DNA from: Solanum dulcamara
Lineage: Eukaryota > Streptophyta > Magnoliopsida > Solanales > Solanaceae
Direction of reading: 5' to 3'
DNA: 64,000 nt
Assembly (NCBI RefSeq): GCF_947179165.1
Contig: NC_077239.1
Location: 30,642,134 to 30,706,133 of the forward strand
The notes beneath the pieces are model-generated. The model did no database searches. It worked only from the letters and a program-made list of their open reading frames with translations, and was not told where the DNA came from. Shown in pieces: positions 11,563 to 23,403 of this stretch. The position numbers were made by a program, and so were the translations under genes. Numbering within the stretch: position 1 is the first letter of the stretch; every line of letters begins with the position of its first letter.

Positions 11563-11990
11563 TCTGCCCTATTTGAGATCATGTGTGATGCTAATGGTGT
11601 CTCTTTAGGTGTTTTTATAGGGCAGAAGCACAACACGTTTTTTCATCCCTTATACTATGCTAGCAAAGCACTAAATGCAGCCCAGAAGAATTACACTATC
11701 ACCGGGCAGGAACTATTGGCAGTAGCGTACGCATTTGAAAAATTTCAGAGGGTACCTTTTGGGTACCAAAGTGATTGTGCATACTAATCATGCATCCTTG
11801 TGATATTTGATGACCAAGAAGAATGCAAAGCCAAGGTTGATCAGATGGGTACTATTGCTCTTGGAATTTGATTTTTAGGGTGAAGGACTGTAAAGGGAGT
11901 GAAAATCAAGTAGTTGACCACTTGTCCATGCTAGAAGATGAAAATAGAGGTAAGGTTGACATTGATGATTCCTTTCCAGATGAATAGGTT
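11563..11990 (+). pseudogene. E2 pol: RNase H, broken
   Basis: Directly after RT the frame gives CDANGVSLGVFIGQ (first catalytic Asp kept), FHPLYYASKALNAAQKNY and TGQELLAVAYAFEKFQ, all typical RNase H motifs of Ty3/gypsy. The frame is lost near 11750, and the rest (IVHTNHASL, MTKKNAKPRLIRWVLLL) is in another frame with stops. The domain would remove RNA from RNA-DNA hybrids. Confidence 0.88.
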
Positions 11991-13290
11991 TTAGCTGCCA
12001 TTCTTGACTTCATTCCTTGGTTTGCTGATTATGCTAACTATCTTGTTAGTGATCTTATGCCTGAAGATCTTACTTTCCACCAGCGAAAGAAGTTTTTGCA
12101 TGATATTCGCAGATACTTCTGGGATGAGCTATATCTATTCAGGATGTGTATTGACAATGTCTTTAGGAGGTGCATCCCAAAAAGTAGAGGTGTTGAGCAT
12201 TTTGGAGGCCTATCACTCATCACAGGTAGGTGGACACCATAGTGGGAGCCGGATAGTGCAAAATATACTGCAATATGGATACTACTAGACTACTATCTAT
12301 AAAGATGCACATGACTTGGTGAAGAGCTGTGACTAGTTTCAAAGGCAGGGGAACATATTTAGGCATCAAGAGCTACATATGACACTAATCCTAGAGGTGG
12401 AGTTCTTTGATGTATGGGGCATTGATTTTACGGGGCCATTTATGAGATTATTTGGGATGAAGAATGTGTTTGTAGCAGTTGATTATGTCTCCAAATGGGT
12501 GGAAGCTATTGCCTTACCAAATAATGAGAGAAACAATGTTGCTGGTTTTCTAAGTAGAAACATCTTTTCCAGGTTTGGGACTCCTAGGGCTATCATCAGT
12601 GATGGGGGCTCCTATTCTGCAATAAGATCTTTCAAACTCTACTGGCGAAATACTGTGTACAACAACACATGGTAGCTACTCCATATCATCCCCAGTCTAG
12701 TGGGTAGGTGGAGGTGTCAAACTAAGAAATCAAGGAGATTCTAGCAAAGTCCGTAAATGCCAACAGAACTAATTAGGCAAAAAAGCTTCATGACGCTCTG
12801 TGGGCATATCAGAAAACTTTCATAACACCTATTGGTATGTCCCCATACCAATTAGTGTTTGGAAAGGCTTGTTATTTTCCTATGGAGCTGGAACATAAGG
12901 TGTTGTAGGCCTTGAAAAGGTTAAACTTAAATTGGAGTGAAGTTGCGCATATGAGGCTAGATTAAATCAATGAAATGGATGAGTTTCATTTGCGTGCATA
13001 TGAGAGTGTTGCTCTTTACAAAGAGAGGATAAAAATATACCATGATAGGTATATTAAGCAGCGGTAATTCAACAGTGGGGACATATTGTTGTTGTTTAAT
13101 TCAAGGCTGAGGTTGTTTCCAAGCAAGCTAAGGTCAAAGTGGTCTGGACCTTTCACCATCACACAGGTATTTGCTCATGGAGCAATAGAATTTGAAGTAT
13201 AAGATGGTCATAAGTTCAAAGTGAATGGAAAGTGAGTTAAGTGGTACTTGGGATCTCCAGAAAAAGTGAAAGTGGTTGAAGAACTCTGAC
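11991..13290 (+). pseudogene. E2 pol: integrase, broken
   Basis: The N-terminal zinc-binding region is partly readable (LTFHQRKKFLHDIRRYFWDE, CIDNVFRRCIP). The core has VWGIDFTGPFM with the first catalytic Asp and IISDGGS with the second (12379-12675). The glutamate region reads SSG, stop, VEVSN, stop, EIKEIL near 12700-12740. The C-terminal part follows ([53 protein letters not shown]). Integrase would insert element DNA into chromosomes. Stops are frequent, mostly TAG. Confidence 0.9.
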
Positions 13291-14894
13291 TTGATGAATT
13301 CTGAGTAGTCAAGAGACCTTCTTTGTACCGCGATGTTAAATCAAGTGCTGCTTGGGAGGAAACCCAAGGATTTTATTAGCATTAGATAGGTTAAATTCTG
13401 TTATTTGATATTTTATAGTGTCATGGTGTGTCCAATGAGTGCAAGATCTCAAATGAGGAGAAAAATATTTTAAAAACAAAGTGGACAAGGTTGCCTACTA
13501 TGGGTACCTATATGGTCCGTATAGGGAACCACATCCCATGGTGGTGTGGCATAGTGCGCAAAGTCTCAAGGAATTCCAAGACTACGAGAGGGATTACAGT
13601 CCGTGTTGAACTTCATGGACCATTTTTCCTTTCGTGAATCCCATATAAGATACATCATTTTTTTTGTGAAGTCCATGAGTATGGTAGGTATTATGGTTTG
13701 TGAAGAACTTTAAGACCGTTTTGCCTTTCGTGAATCCCAGGTAAACCATCATTATTTTGTCCATCTCTCACATCACGATAGGGGAGTATGATCCGTGGTG
13801 ATCTTCACATGTATACACCACGGGTTGTGAAGCCTAGTTGACTAAACCTCATTTAAGTCGACCCGGTTTCGACTCGGATAACATTTAATTAGGGGTTTTA
13901 GGTTCTTCCAAATCGAGGTTACTTCTTCATCTCTCAATACGAACAAACTCACCAAACTACCCTTCGATTCTTTGTCATGAAAATCACTTCCCTTCCCATT
14001 AATTCAAGTTGCAAGGAGTTATTATGTGTGTTGTCGAGTGCCCTAGTCCCTTGACTACTCAAATCCAGGGTGTAAATCTTTCATTTTTCAATTCGGGTAA
14101 GTGCTTTTTTCAAATTCCTTGTATAAATGAATTTTAGGAGGTGTATTATAGTTAAGATCATGAAGCAATGCAAAATGAGAGTGTTAATGACTGGGATATA
14201 TTCGAAATTATTGTCTATGTGCTTGTTTGATTAAGTGTGGTAATTTGATTTCAAATTGAGATTACGTGAAATAAGAGTCATGTGCATGATTATATTAGTT
14301 TAAAACTGAAGTTGTACTGGTGCTTTGTATGTCTTAATGGGCTGAATTTGCTTCATATGTTGTAAAGTTTGGGTTGTAACTGAGGAGTTGGTTGTTAATG
14401 GAAGAACTAAGAGGTCGGGGACAATGACCTTCACCATAAACCGTATTGCACTTTACGATCTGTGGTGGAGGCCCGTTGTCCTCCCTACTGAAAATTTCTA
14501 AGTATAAAATAACATAAGGCATTACGGACCGTGAAGTTCTTCGCAGGCCGTGGTGCTTTTTTGTAGTTCCTACACTTAAAATATTTTTAGAGCACTTCCT
14601 GAGACATAGCTACTAGAAGGCAATACAGAAGCCTTCATGGTCCGTGATGATCTTCACAGCCCGTGATGGTCTCCCATACTGCAACACTTGGACAGTTTTC
14701 TAAAATTCTAAAAAAAAACAAAAATATTTTTATTTTTAGTTTTCGCTTGCGATCAACCTATGATAGATTGAGCAACGTCACTTCTTAAGGGTTATTGTCT
14801 TTCTTGTATGAATCAAAGGAAAGTATGAGTACCCATTTTAATTCATCACATCATCTTGTTCAATTACTTACCATTTGGAGCTTTTGTAGGTAAC
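13291..14894 (+). other. E2 spacer between integrase and ORF3, with palindromic motifs
   Basis: A 1.6-kb non-coding stretch. From about 13500 to 14680 it carries many short motifs related to ATGGTCCGT, ACGGACCGTG and CACGGGTTGTG, such as those at 14519-14560 and 14636-14670, resembling the inverted motifs in the E2 LTR. It may hold the leader or splice signals for ORF3, as suggested for Athila elements, but no splice site can be assigned confidently. The small ORF at 13428-13637 is not convincing. Confidence 0.6.
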
Positions 14895-17165
14895 ATGGCA
14901 CAACCACGCACCAAGAATGCTTCCTAATACCAACTCCATGACTCTGTGTCTGAAGAATCAGAGCATGAGTCAGAACATGAGTCGGAAAAAGGGTCGGGAG
15001 GTGATGAATCAAGTGGGTTGGAGGTCCGAGTGGCTAACCACATCTCTCTTCACGCTCCCTGCATGACTAGATCCAAAGTAGCTGCCAAGGCTGAGGCCAC
15101 TCCCACCAAGTCTGAAGAGGAGGCAGCTGGCTTGGCAAATGAGGCAAGCGGGGACGATGTACTATTTGGAGAGGAGGGAAATGATGCATCTTAGGAGAGT
15201 ACTGCTGGTGTTGAGGATTATGGACTGGACTCTATAGAGAGGTTTGCCTATACAAAGGAAAGTGACCCAGTTGCACGCCGAAATGTTATCACTTTTTTGA
15301 GAAACAAGTGGTTGGTTCCAGGCCAACATGATATCTTTCTGAACTGCCTAACTAAAGAGTCTAAGGGATTGTGTAAATGAGACTTTATGCTAGAGGTTCG
15401 GGTGGTCCCTCATAACCTTTCCACCCAACTTGAGCTCAAAGACCTCTTCTATAAGCACCATTTTGGGTGGATGAGCAAATACCCGGGATATTATGGTGAA
15501 AGTTTAGTCCGGGAGTTCTATTTAGCCTATACATCCTCAATGCTAAATGATATGGTGGAGGGGATCTATAAAAAGAAAAGAAGGGAATTAGCATTAAAGA
15601 AACCACCATTTAGTGAAGTCACAATTCAAGGAATGATAGTGGACATCTCAGAGACTACAATGAACAGGTTCCTATATGGCCCAAAATTCTAGACTAATGT
15701 TCAGACAGGTCTTTACGAGCACCGATACCATGATGTTAGTGATAAGGCGAAGATGGGTGATCTTTTAGTGCATCAAATGATTATGGAATAGACTGGACAA
15801 CATATTGCTACCGAGGGAGAAAATGTGTCATGTGTCACAAATGCGAAGCAACTGATTACTAAGGCCTCCCTCACATTTCCAGCTAAGTTTTTGTGGGCCA
15901 TTGCTCTTGCTCGTGTCCTACCAACTGCGAATGAAAACACCCTTCATCCTACGTAGGCATCTCTAGTAGCTTGCATTATGGCTCGATTTGGACTATACAA
16001 TAGGAGGCTAATTATGGCTGAAATTTGGGATCAAGCATTTAATGAACGGACTGGACACCCATTCCTATATTTGATCACTACGTTATGCGAGGCCGCAGGG
16101 ACAGTCATAAATCATCAATTTTACAAGTGCATCCCAGCAACTATGTCTATAAATACAGTGCTAATAAAAGATTTGGATAACCCATTGTACAAATCTATGT
16201 TGGGCCGACCTATTAGGTGAGTCACGATGCCTATAGACCCACCTCATCCTAACTTACTTTGGAGGGTGAGACTTTATGCTCTCCGACGGAGGAGGCCACC
16301 GAGCAGCTTGAGGGCGACACCAAACCTACCCCGTCTACACCCGTAGTTTCAGGTATGATGACAACTGTCCCTTTTGCACTCCTTGAGCAAATAGTGAAGG
16401 ACTAAAGGCAAACATAGGGGTTTGTTGATCAGGTGATTGAGTGACTACCTAGGGTAGTCTAGACACATATACAGGAGGAGGCAACTCAGATTCGAAGCGA
16501 GCTCCGGTAGGAGGTGACACTAATAAAGAGCCATTTTGATAGCCTTGAGGCACACATAACTACTCAGAGTAATAATCTAGGTGATGCAGAGACTGCATCC
16601 ATAAAGAAAGAGATGGCTTCTTTAAAAGAAGCTGTAGGTAAATTAGAAGCAAAGTCTTCCTCTACTGTCCTAGTGAGCACTACAGATACTTTGCTACAGT
16701 TGTTATCGGCAGTGCCGACACCTCTATAGTTAGATGGAGTTTGGGGCTTCATTTTGGCACCCGAGCCTGATAAAAAGGGCAAAGGCAAAGAGCAGCGACA
16801 GGAAGGTAATTCCCCAAATGATGCAGAAAAGGCCAGGAGAGCAAAGATAAAAGAGGAAAAAAGGTTTAGGCGCGCTTCTAGGAAAGAATTTAAGGAGAAA
16901 CAGGAGCTTGAAAAGCAGTAGCTTGAGGATACTAAGGCTGGAGACTTTGAATAAAGTGCCTCCTAGTTCAATTACTCCTGCTACAGGCAATAACCCTTCG
17001 GGGGAGCCTACATCATTAAGTGCATCGACTGATGCCAGTGTCCCTGCACCACCACCGACCAATACTTGAGGCATCATAGGTATGATCACTCCTTTTGTAC
17101 CTATTATTGATTTCTTTGACATGAAATTGAGGACAATGCACACTCTTTTATTGGAGGTGGGGCAT
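14895..17165 (+). pseudogene. E2 ORF3: extra Athila 3' ORF (env-like position), broken
   Basis: The start is placed at the ATG at 14895 (MAQPRTKNAS). An acidic Ser/Glu-rich N-terminus (SEESEHESEHESEKGSG) is followed by a conserved central block: RRNVITFLRNKWLVPGQ, LEVRVVPHNLSTQLELKDLF, GESLVREFYLAYTSS, TIQGMIVDISETTMNRFLYG, then FPAKFLWAIALARVLPTANE, IMARFGLYNRRLIMAEIWD and HPFLYLITTLCEAAG. A coiled-coil-like stretch (ASIKKEMASLKEAVGKLEAK) and a Lys/Glu-rich tail close it. This matches the extra ORF of Athila-type elements and resembles the family called putative plant transposon protein. Its function is unknown; I see no clear signal peptide. Some ten stops, mainly TAG, interrupt one largely continuous frame. 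Confidence 0.75.
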
Positions 17166-18659
17166 CCCTGATGCTTGGAGTTTTTGTTTCCATGTTTATT
17201 TTCACTCAAGTGTATATCTAGTAGAACTGGTATGTTTAGGATTGTTGTTGTGTAAATACAAGAGTCTATAGATGGATACAATAGCCTATGAAAGAAAGGA
17301 GTTGAATTGAACTAAAATGACTCCTAACTGAATTTTTTGTGAAACACTATGTGATTGGTCTAGTTTTTGAAAAATGACTTCTTAGGATTTGTGTAGGATA
17401 TGGTACATATTGAATTGTTGATCAAATTATATATAGGACATAACAGGATTGATTAGTTCTTAATAGTATAACATATGTGCAGGTGCATGTGATTTTAACT
17501 ACTTAGTTCGAATAATGCACCTGTAAGCTAGAACTTGCCTGGTTTGTCTTACTGAAATGATTGAATAGCCTTATTAGGACATGATCATATGTCATTGCTG
17601 ATAATGAGTCACTTAGCCTAAATTAAATTAACCAAATAAAATTGTACCCTTTGAACCAAAAATTAGAACTTTAATGAACCTTTTCTTTGAATAACCAAAA
17701 TTCACCTTCCCTTGTTATCAATGAATCAAAATTTTGTCCTTAGTCCCTCCAAGAAAATTGTGTACCTCAACTCAGGACAAATGCCTAAGTTGAGGGTGGC
17801 TGTTATAAGGAGAATCAGTTTTGTGAACCTTTATCTTGGCCCTGATCCCTCTTAGGTGATTATGTACTTCAACTCTGGCCAAGAGCCTAAGTTGAGGGTG
17901 GCTACTATAAGGAAAGCAGAAAAGTTAGGGTATAAAAGGAATGGTAGAGTGAGAGGAATAGAAAATAATGGGTTGTGTCTGCAAATGAAAAAGAAAATGC
18001 TATGCAAAAATGAGTTCTAAAGAAAAAGAAAAAGAATGAAATAGAGTGAATAAAAGTATAAACCACACCCGATAAGGAAGAATGGGGAAATTAGGGAACA
18101 ACAAGTGTTTGGAGGGTTGAAAACAAGTAAGCTAAGCTAGAGTAGCGTTTGGAGGGGAAAAGTTATCGCTTTTATCCTAAATATATCCTACCCTAACCCC
18201 GAGCCTACGTTGTAAGCCTAAAAAGTCCTATTGTTATTCCAAAAATGTTATTCAAGAGTTGAAATATAGAAAATAAGGTCAAGCCTATGGTCTTTACTTC
18301 TGCATTGTTTGAATATCTTTTGAGAGTGCGAGAGTGTTGTTCCAGTCTCTATTTATTCTCTATACACTTCAAGAGAGACTTCTTTATGGTGAGGGCACTA
18401 TGATTATATTATTGAAAATCTATATTGCTTGGTACACTATCAGTTATATTTGTTTGGTTTACTGTGAATAGTTCTGTGTCGTAAATCGATCTTTGTGAGT
18501 TAGTTGGACTGCCAGTGTATTGCATAGTTGGGAATGAGTCATGATTAATGAGATGGGCTGCTATATATATCTATACTATATTCATTTGTATTTGCACGTC
18601 CTGTTATTTGGTTTTGTGTCATTGCTTGAGGACAAACAATGGTTCTAAGTTGAGGGTGT
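17166..18659 (+). other. E2 3' non-coding region with repeated tract-like sequence
   Basis: 1.5 kb between ORF3 and the 3' LTR without coding potential. Two similar units of about 102 bases start near 17761 and 17863, each containing CCTAAGTTGAGGGTGGCT, which closely resembles the polypurine tract at the LTR border. The sequence is otherwise AT-rich, and 17940-18130 is purine-rich. Confidence 0.7.
18646..18659 (+). other. E2 polypurine tract
   Basis: The sequence TAAGTTGAGGGTGT lies immediately before the TGATGTG that opens the 3' LTR. Athila elements characteristically have AAGTTGGGGGTGT at this point; one G has become A. It would prime plus-strand DNA synthesis. Confidence 0.8.
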
Positions 18660-19255
18660 TGATGTGTCTCATATTTATAACAATTTTGACGCTCAAAATG
18701 GTGAATTAGTATGCGTTGCAAGCATGTTTCTATAGAAATGATGTGGTTTTTTGTTTGTTTTTGTAGGAAAACTAATTCGCGCACAAGTTTTGATGATTCT
18801 ATGGGTCTGAGTACTGTTTTGCTTAGTATTGAGGAGTACGAGCCTCACCATGGACTGTAGTGCCTTCCATGGGCGGGCCATGCTGGTGGGCATAAAGATG
18901 GTGAGAGAAGGAAGTTGTGCTGGAGGTGCTAAGTACAACTCCACGGACCGTAGTTCCTTGCACGGGCCATGGTAGGTGTTGTACTGTTGATCTTGTGAAG
19001 GTGCTGATTATACTAATTTTGGTCAAGTCTAACTTCATGGAACCCATACGGATCGTGCTGGATGATCATGAAGGCTGAGGGAATATGTGGGAGAATTGGC
19101 AAAGGATATCAACACGTAGGTCAGTATGAACCGTATTCATCACCATGGGCCGTGAGGATTTCCCATGAAGAACTGAAGAGCTACACAGTATTAAAGCCCA
19201 AGTTAAACACTACGGGAGAAGGACCACAGACCGTTAACTCCAGTATGGTCCATAT
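18660..19255 (+). mobile_element. E2 3' LTR, truncated
   Basis: It begins TGATGTGTCTCATATTTATA and follows the 5' LTR for about 596 bases with many substitutions and small indels, up to GTATGGTCCATA at 19244-19255. There the match to the 5' LTR (position about 6641) ends and family B LTR sequence begins in mid-LTR. About 1 kb of this LTR is missing or displaced. Confidence 0.88.
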
Positions 19256-19494
19256 ACTGAGTATATAAAGCATGGACTGTAATAAGTAAAGCCATTATCA
19301 GAACAGAAGGTGCAAAAATGAGAAAAATATCCAGAATATCAAAATGCTTTTCATAACCACAGATAATATATGCAGAAAAATATTTGTTATATCCGACCAC
19401 ATTATGGGACTCGGTGAACAAATCGTGGTCGTTGCCCCATCACTGGCACCACATCACATCATAACTCCAGAGTAGGGAATATCTCCATAACAAA

Positions 19495-19520
19495 TCATAT
19501 CATATCATATCATATCATAT
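19495..19520. repeat. TCATA short tandem repeat
   Basis: Five to six copies of the pentamer TCATA within the family B partial LTR. The sister LTR has shorter runs of the same type (CATATATCATATATCATG around 34085-34101), so it expanded locally. Confidence 0.85.
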
Positions 19521-20468
19521 GTGTACATGGCACATCATAACTCCACAATTCAAACCCATATACAGGGCATACCTTCCCCCTCACGTCGAGGCATGATGAT
19601 CAATGCTGAGAAGTACAAACGATAACAAAACCTAACCCAGGCTCAGTGAAGGAAGCATTGAGGCATCCACGAGTGGAGTAGTGAGAAACTAAATGCACTT
19701 TAAATCATTTTTGAAACTCGATGGAGTTAACAAAATGAGCTATTATTCAAAAATCAAGACAAGAGTCGTATCAAGTAACTTTTGAATATCACTATGAGTT
19801 ATATCAATATAGAACTTTTGGAATCATATGCACGTATCTAGGCATGATAAAATATCCTTTGGAAAATCAAGAAGTTGGCCATCCTAGTGGCTCTACGAAT
19901 AGGAACTTCCTTAGAATCATATAAAAGTCATATACTTGTTTCATAAAAAACTATGCCAAAAAGGAAGATTAGCTTTATATACTTATGTCAAAATATTCCA
20001 AGAGAAAGAATAAGCTTTACATACTTATGCCAAAGATATGCCAAAAGAAGGAACGATTAGCTTTACATACCTCTTACGGATTACTCCTAATATGTTTGCC
20101 TCGTCGTCTCTTGAACCTATTTAATATGAAAGTAATACTATGGTTAATGACCTTTCACTTTACAATTCCAACTCTACAACTAAGTCTACATAGAGGTCAT
20201 TTCCTTATCCATTTCCCTCGATTAGTTCATTACTAGTTCCTAAGTTACCAAAAATCGGGCAACATCTCCCCTATAACTTCAACATCTCTGAGATTTCAAC
20301 TTGGCCACCATGTCAAAAACCATACCAACAACAACAAACAGCAGCATATATACAAGTAAATTACTTCAACATTGCTCAATATAACTCCAAACCACTAGCT
20401 CAAAACTACGATATCAAAATAGAGTTTTTAACCTTTATTTCAAAAATTCTTTAACCATACCAAATAAG

Positions 20469-20481
20469 GAGGGGGGGGGGG
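20469..20481. repeat. Homopolymer G run
   Basis: A G tract of about 13 bases, broken once by A, inside the partial B LTR. The matching site in the sister LTR near 35909 reads only GAGGGG, so the run grew here or is a sequencing artefact. Confidence 0.8.
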
Positions 20482-21050
20482 AGGGTCATGTGGATGCAAC
20501 AAAAAGCACCCAAAACATTTATATAACACTTTACAGACTGCAACACACCACCAAACTAGCTTCAAACGCAGCACCACAATCACAACACACTACTCGACTT
20601 CGATTTAGCTATAACGACTTCAATTTTATTTGTTTCTAACGTCAAGCTTCCTTATGAATTTTTTCCACTTAAAACCTCATTAAAGACATGTAATATACCT
20701 CATAAAATCATCATAAAATCCATTTCAAAAAATAAAACTTTACCTTACCCGAAATTTGCCAAAACTTGCCGGAACTCGCCTCGAAATTTTCTTTGGCGCA
20801 ACTGAAACTTCGGGGTTGTTTGTTAACATTTTGGGGATGATACAAATCATAAATTTAAATTACAAATACCTTCATAACATCATAATATACCCTAAATAAT
20901 TAATTCATAGAACGACATTGGAGAACCTACCTTTTTCCTCTCCAAATTCGTGGCCTTCTCTCTCTACCTCTCTAGTTTCTTCTCTTCCTTTCTCTCTTAT
21001 TCTTGAGTTTTTTAGAAATGTATGGAACTTTGATAAGTATTAAGAAATAT

Positions 21051-21258
21051 GTATATATATATATATATATAGGCCACCTAAGGGGGTGACACGTGTCAAA
21101 CCCTAAGTGGTGACATTTGTCAAGCCCTCATTGGGCCAACACATCACCTCCTCCTATCCATGGCTTCCATGTGGCATGTGTGGACCACCCCCTTGATCTA
21201 GATTCTGCCACCTGACACTCTCTCATGCTGCCACATGGCATTCTCTCGCTGCCATGTG
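21051..21258 (-). promoter_or_regulatory. Decayed B-LTR promoter: TA run plus eroded G-boxes
   Basis: On the minus strand, G-box-like sites at 21253-21258, 21232-21237, 21168-21173, 21114-21119 and 21090-21095 precede a TATA run at 21051-21070. Only 21090-21095 is still CACGTG; the others read CATGTG, CACATG, CATGTG and CATTTG. The intact sister LTR has five perfect CACGTG sites in the same arrangement. Confidence 0.65.
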
Positions 21259-21689
21259 TCACTTTCTTATCCCCCTCATGGGTTCGTAATCTCGTCTTCT
21301 TTTATGAATCTATATAATCCTTTCTATGTAATATTGGTACTACTCAAGTAGCTTAAGTATGTAAAATTTTTAAGTTGGTAGCTTATGTATGTAACACATC
21401 CAAAGTAATAGCTTACACAAGTAAGTCGGGTCCTACGACTCACTACTTGGCCTCCAATTCCTTCCGGATTCCTATAACTTTATTTCCAATCTTCCCTGCT
21501 ATGGGGTATCACATTCTTCTTTTCTTAGAGTTGTTTGATAGCGTTATAGCCTATCCGGCTCACATGATAACTTCTAAGAAGTTTTCAAGAACTTAGGAAT
21601 CTTTCAAGAAACTTAAGAATTTTTTAAGAAACTCAAGAACCTCTCAAGGTACCAAAGTCTTTCGAAGTACAAAAGTATGGGGTATAACA

Positions 21690-22097
21690 CTATTCTTATT
21701 ATTTCATTATCAATATGAATAGCTAAATCCTATACTGAGGTTGTGAAACCCAATGAGATTGTGTAGTTCATAAGGTTTTAGTTTAATTGCATGTTATTAA
21801 GGCTATTAGTTATCAAACTTATTTTTGTTCCTTATTAAAAAGATTAGTGGATGCAAACATTAACCTATGCTATAATATCTTAATCTACAGACTTAGAAGA
21901 ATGGGTTAGGATATGATAAAAGAATATATGCATGAACTCAAGGCATTATTCAATTTCATTAGTCAATTTGATGTAAATAATTGACACACAATTTACTATT
22001 AGAGAATAATAATAATAAAGATTTTATCTTTATTCACACTATTTCTAGTTAACGATGAACGTTTTATATTCTTTGACTCACTTAACTTTAATATTCT
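21690..22097. other. Unassigned stretch with slight Athila-LTR resemblance
   Basis: About 400 AT-rich bases between the B LTR end and the E3 LTR start. Roughly 45 bases at 21713-21757 (GAATAGCTAAATCCTATAC, then GAGGTTGTGAAACCC) resemble an Athila LTR segment near 6945-6985. It may be what remains of the E2 3' LTR beyond the B insertion. No coding potential. Confidence 0.4.
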
Positions 22098-22765
22098 TTA
22101 TGTGTCATAGATTTACAACACTTTTGATGCTTAAAATCAAGATTTGTGTAAGTTATTTAGCGCATTTTAGTAGATTTGATGTGTTTTGTAGTGTTTTGCA
22201 AGTAAAACAAGATTCAGAAGCTAAATGTGAAAATTAACAACTGTTCACACATTTTTGGGATCTATGAGTGTAGTCTACGAGCTGTGGTTTGAACCACAAA
22301 TCGTAGATTCCTTCGTAGATGGAGATTCAGAAACCCAAAAAAGATCTTGGATTTTTACAAGTGTGCAATATGGGTTGTAAATGCATTCACAAGTCGTAGA
22401 CTTGGATCGTAGAAAAAGTACAAAAGGTATGAAAAATGGGCTGAATTTTCACGAGTGAACAAGATGGGCGTAGAATGTTTCATGAGTTGTAGATGGTGGT
22501 CGTAGACGAGATTCATAGAAGGGTCGAAAAGCTTGATTTTTATGAGGATGAATCATGATCCATAAAAGATTCCTGAGACTATGTGTTCACTGCATTTTCC
22601 GAGAGGCTTCTACGACTGTAGAAGAATCCATGACCCGTAATTTGTTTCGTAGAATGTGCCGAATCTAATTTTTCTAGTTTGTTTAGGATAAGTTTTTAAT
22701 GTCTATAAATACTTTTCCTAGGTTTTATTTTATACTTACGCTTGGTTGTGGAAATCATGAAGGAC

Positions 22766-23403
22766 TAGGGATGTGCATTCGATCTTTCGGTTCGATTTTG
22801 TGTTGTTCGTTTTTGGTTTTTCAATTTTTGATTTTTGGTTTTGAAAAAGTGTAATCCAATTCAAACCAAAAAAAATCATTTGGTTCGGTTTTTCTCATTT
22901 CGTTTTGATTTTTTTTTGGTTTGGTTATTCGGTTATGTCAATAATTAATAGCATAATCAATGTTATTTTTGCATGCTTAAAAAAATAAAAACTACATATA
23001 ATGAGAAGTAATAATATTGAATGTCTTAAAATATTCTTTCTAGTATAAGTCACGATTAAAACTTTAAAACACAATACTTAGTGAAATAAGAATGGTTAGT
23101 GAACCGAGCCTAAATATCCTAGTACGGTAAATTACTAATACCCTAAAAAAATCATCTAACTAAAAAAATGGATGAAAGTGGTTAATTATAACTTTAATTC
23201 TTAACATAACTATTATATATATATCATATAGAATAATTCGATTTATTCGATTTTTCAGTTTTTATTTTTCTAAATTCAAAACCAAAAAAACCAAAAAAAT
23301 AATAATTTTAATGTGAAACCAAACCAAAACACCAAAAAACTAATCCAAATTCGGTTTAATTTGATTTGGTTTTTTGGTTTATTCCGAATAATGAACACCC
23401 CTA
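22766..23403 (+). mobile_element. hAT-type MITE with perfect 8-bp target duplication
   Basis: The element begins TAGGGATGTGCATTCG and ends CGAATAATGAACACCCCTA; the reverse complement of the end begins TAGGGGTGTTCATTATTCGG, so the termini form an imperfect inverted repeat. It is flanked by TGAAGGAC at 22758-22765 and again at 23404-23411, a perfect 8-base duplication typical of hAT transposons. Inside are stretches rich in TTTGGTTCGG and its complement that also pair with each other. There is no transposase, so it is non-autonomous. Which hAT family mobilised it is unknown. Confidence 0.9.

Larger units (their letters stand above)
6024..19255 (+). mobile_element. E2: Athila-lineage Ty3/gypsy retrotransposon, nearly full length, dead
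   Basis: A 13.2-kb element with all Athila parts in order: 5' LTR, Asp-tRNA type primer site, gag, protease with DLGASIN, RT, RNase H, integrase, a long spacer, an additional 3' ORF, a polypurine tract and a 3' LTR. Both LTRs start TGATGTGTC. The 3' LTR stops at 19255 where family B LTR sequence begins. The two LTRs differ at many sites over their first 230 bases, so insertion is old. Coding regions have dozens of stops and several frameshifts. Confidence 0.93.
19256..21689 (-). mobile_element. Family B LTR, partial copy (minus orientation)
   Basis: This block matches the complete solo LTR at 33871-37429 from its internal position near 34387 to its end, including shared phrases such as the region around 20320 versus 35780, the TA run and the CACGTG region. 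It ends GGTATAACA, so on the minus strand it starts TGTTATACCCC, a typical plant LTR start. About 515 bases at the other end are missing. No coding region; the ORFs inside are short and not conserved in the sister copy. Confidence 0.87.

Noticed and set aside
16730..17281. 183-codon minus-strand ORF, Leu/Phe-rich toward its end
   Set aside because: It is the antisense of the Lys/Glu-rich tail of Athila ORF3; that composition gives a Leu/Phe-rich shadow. No family motif, and the sense strand explains the region.
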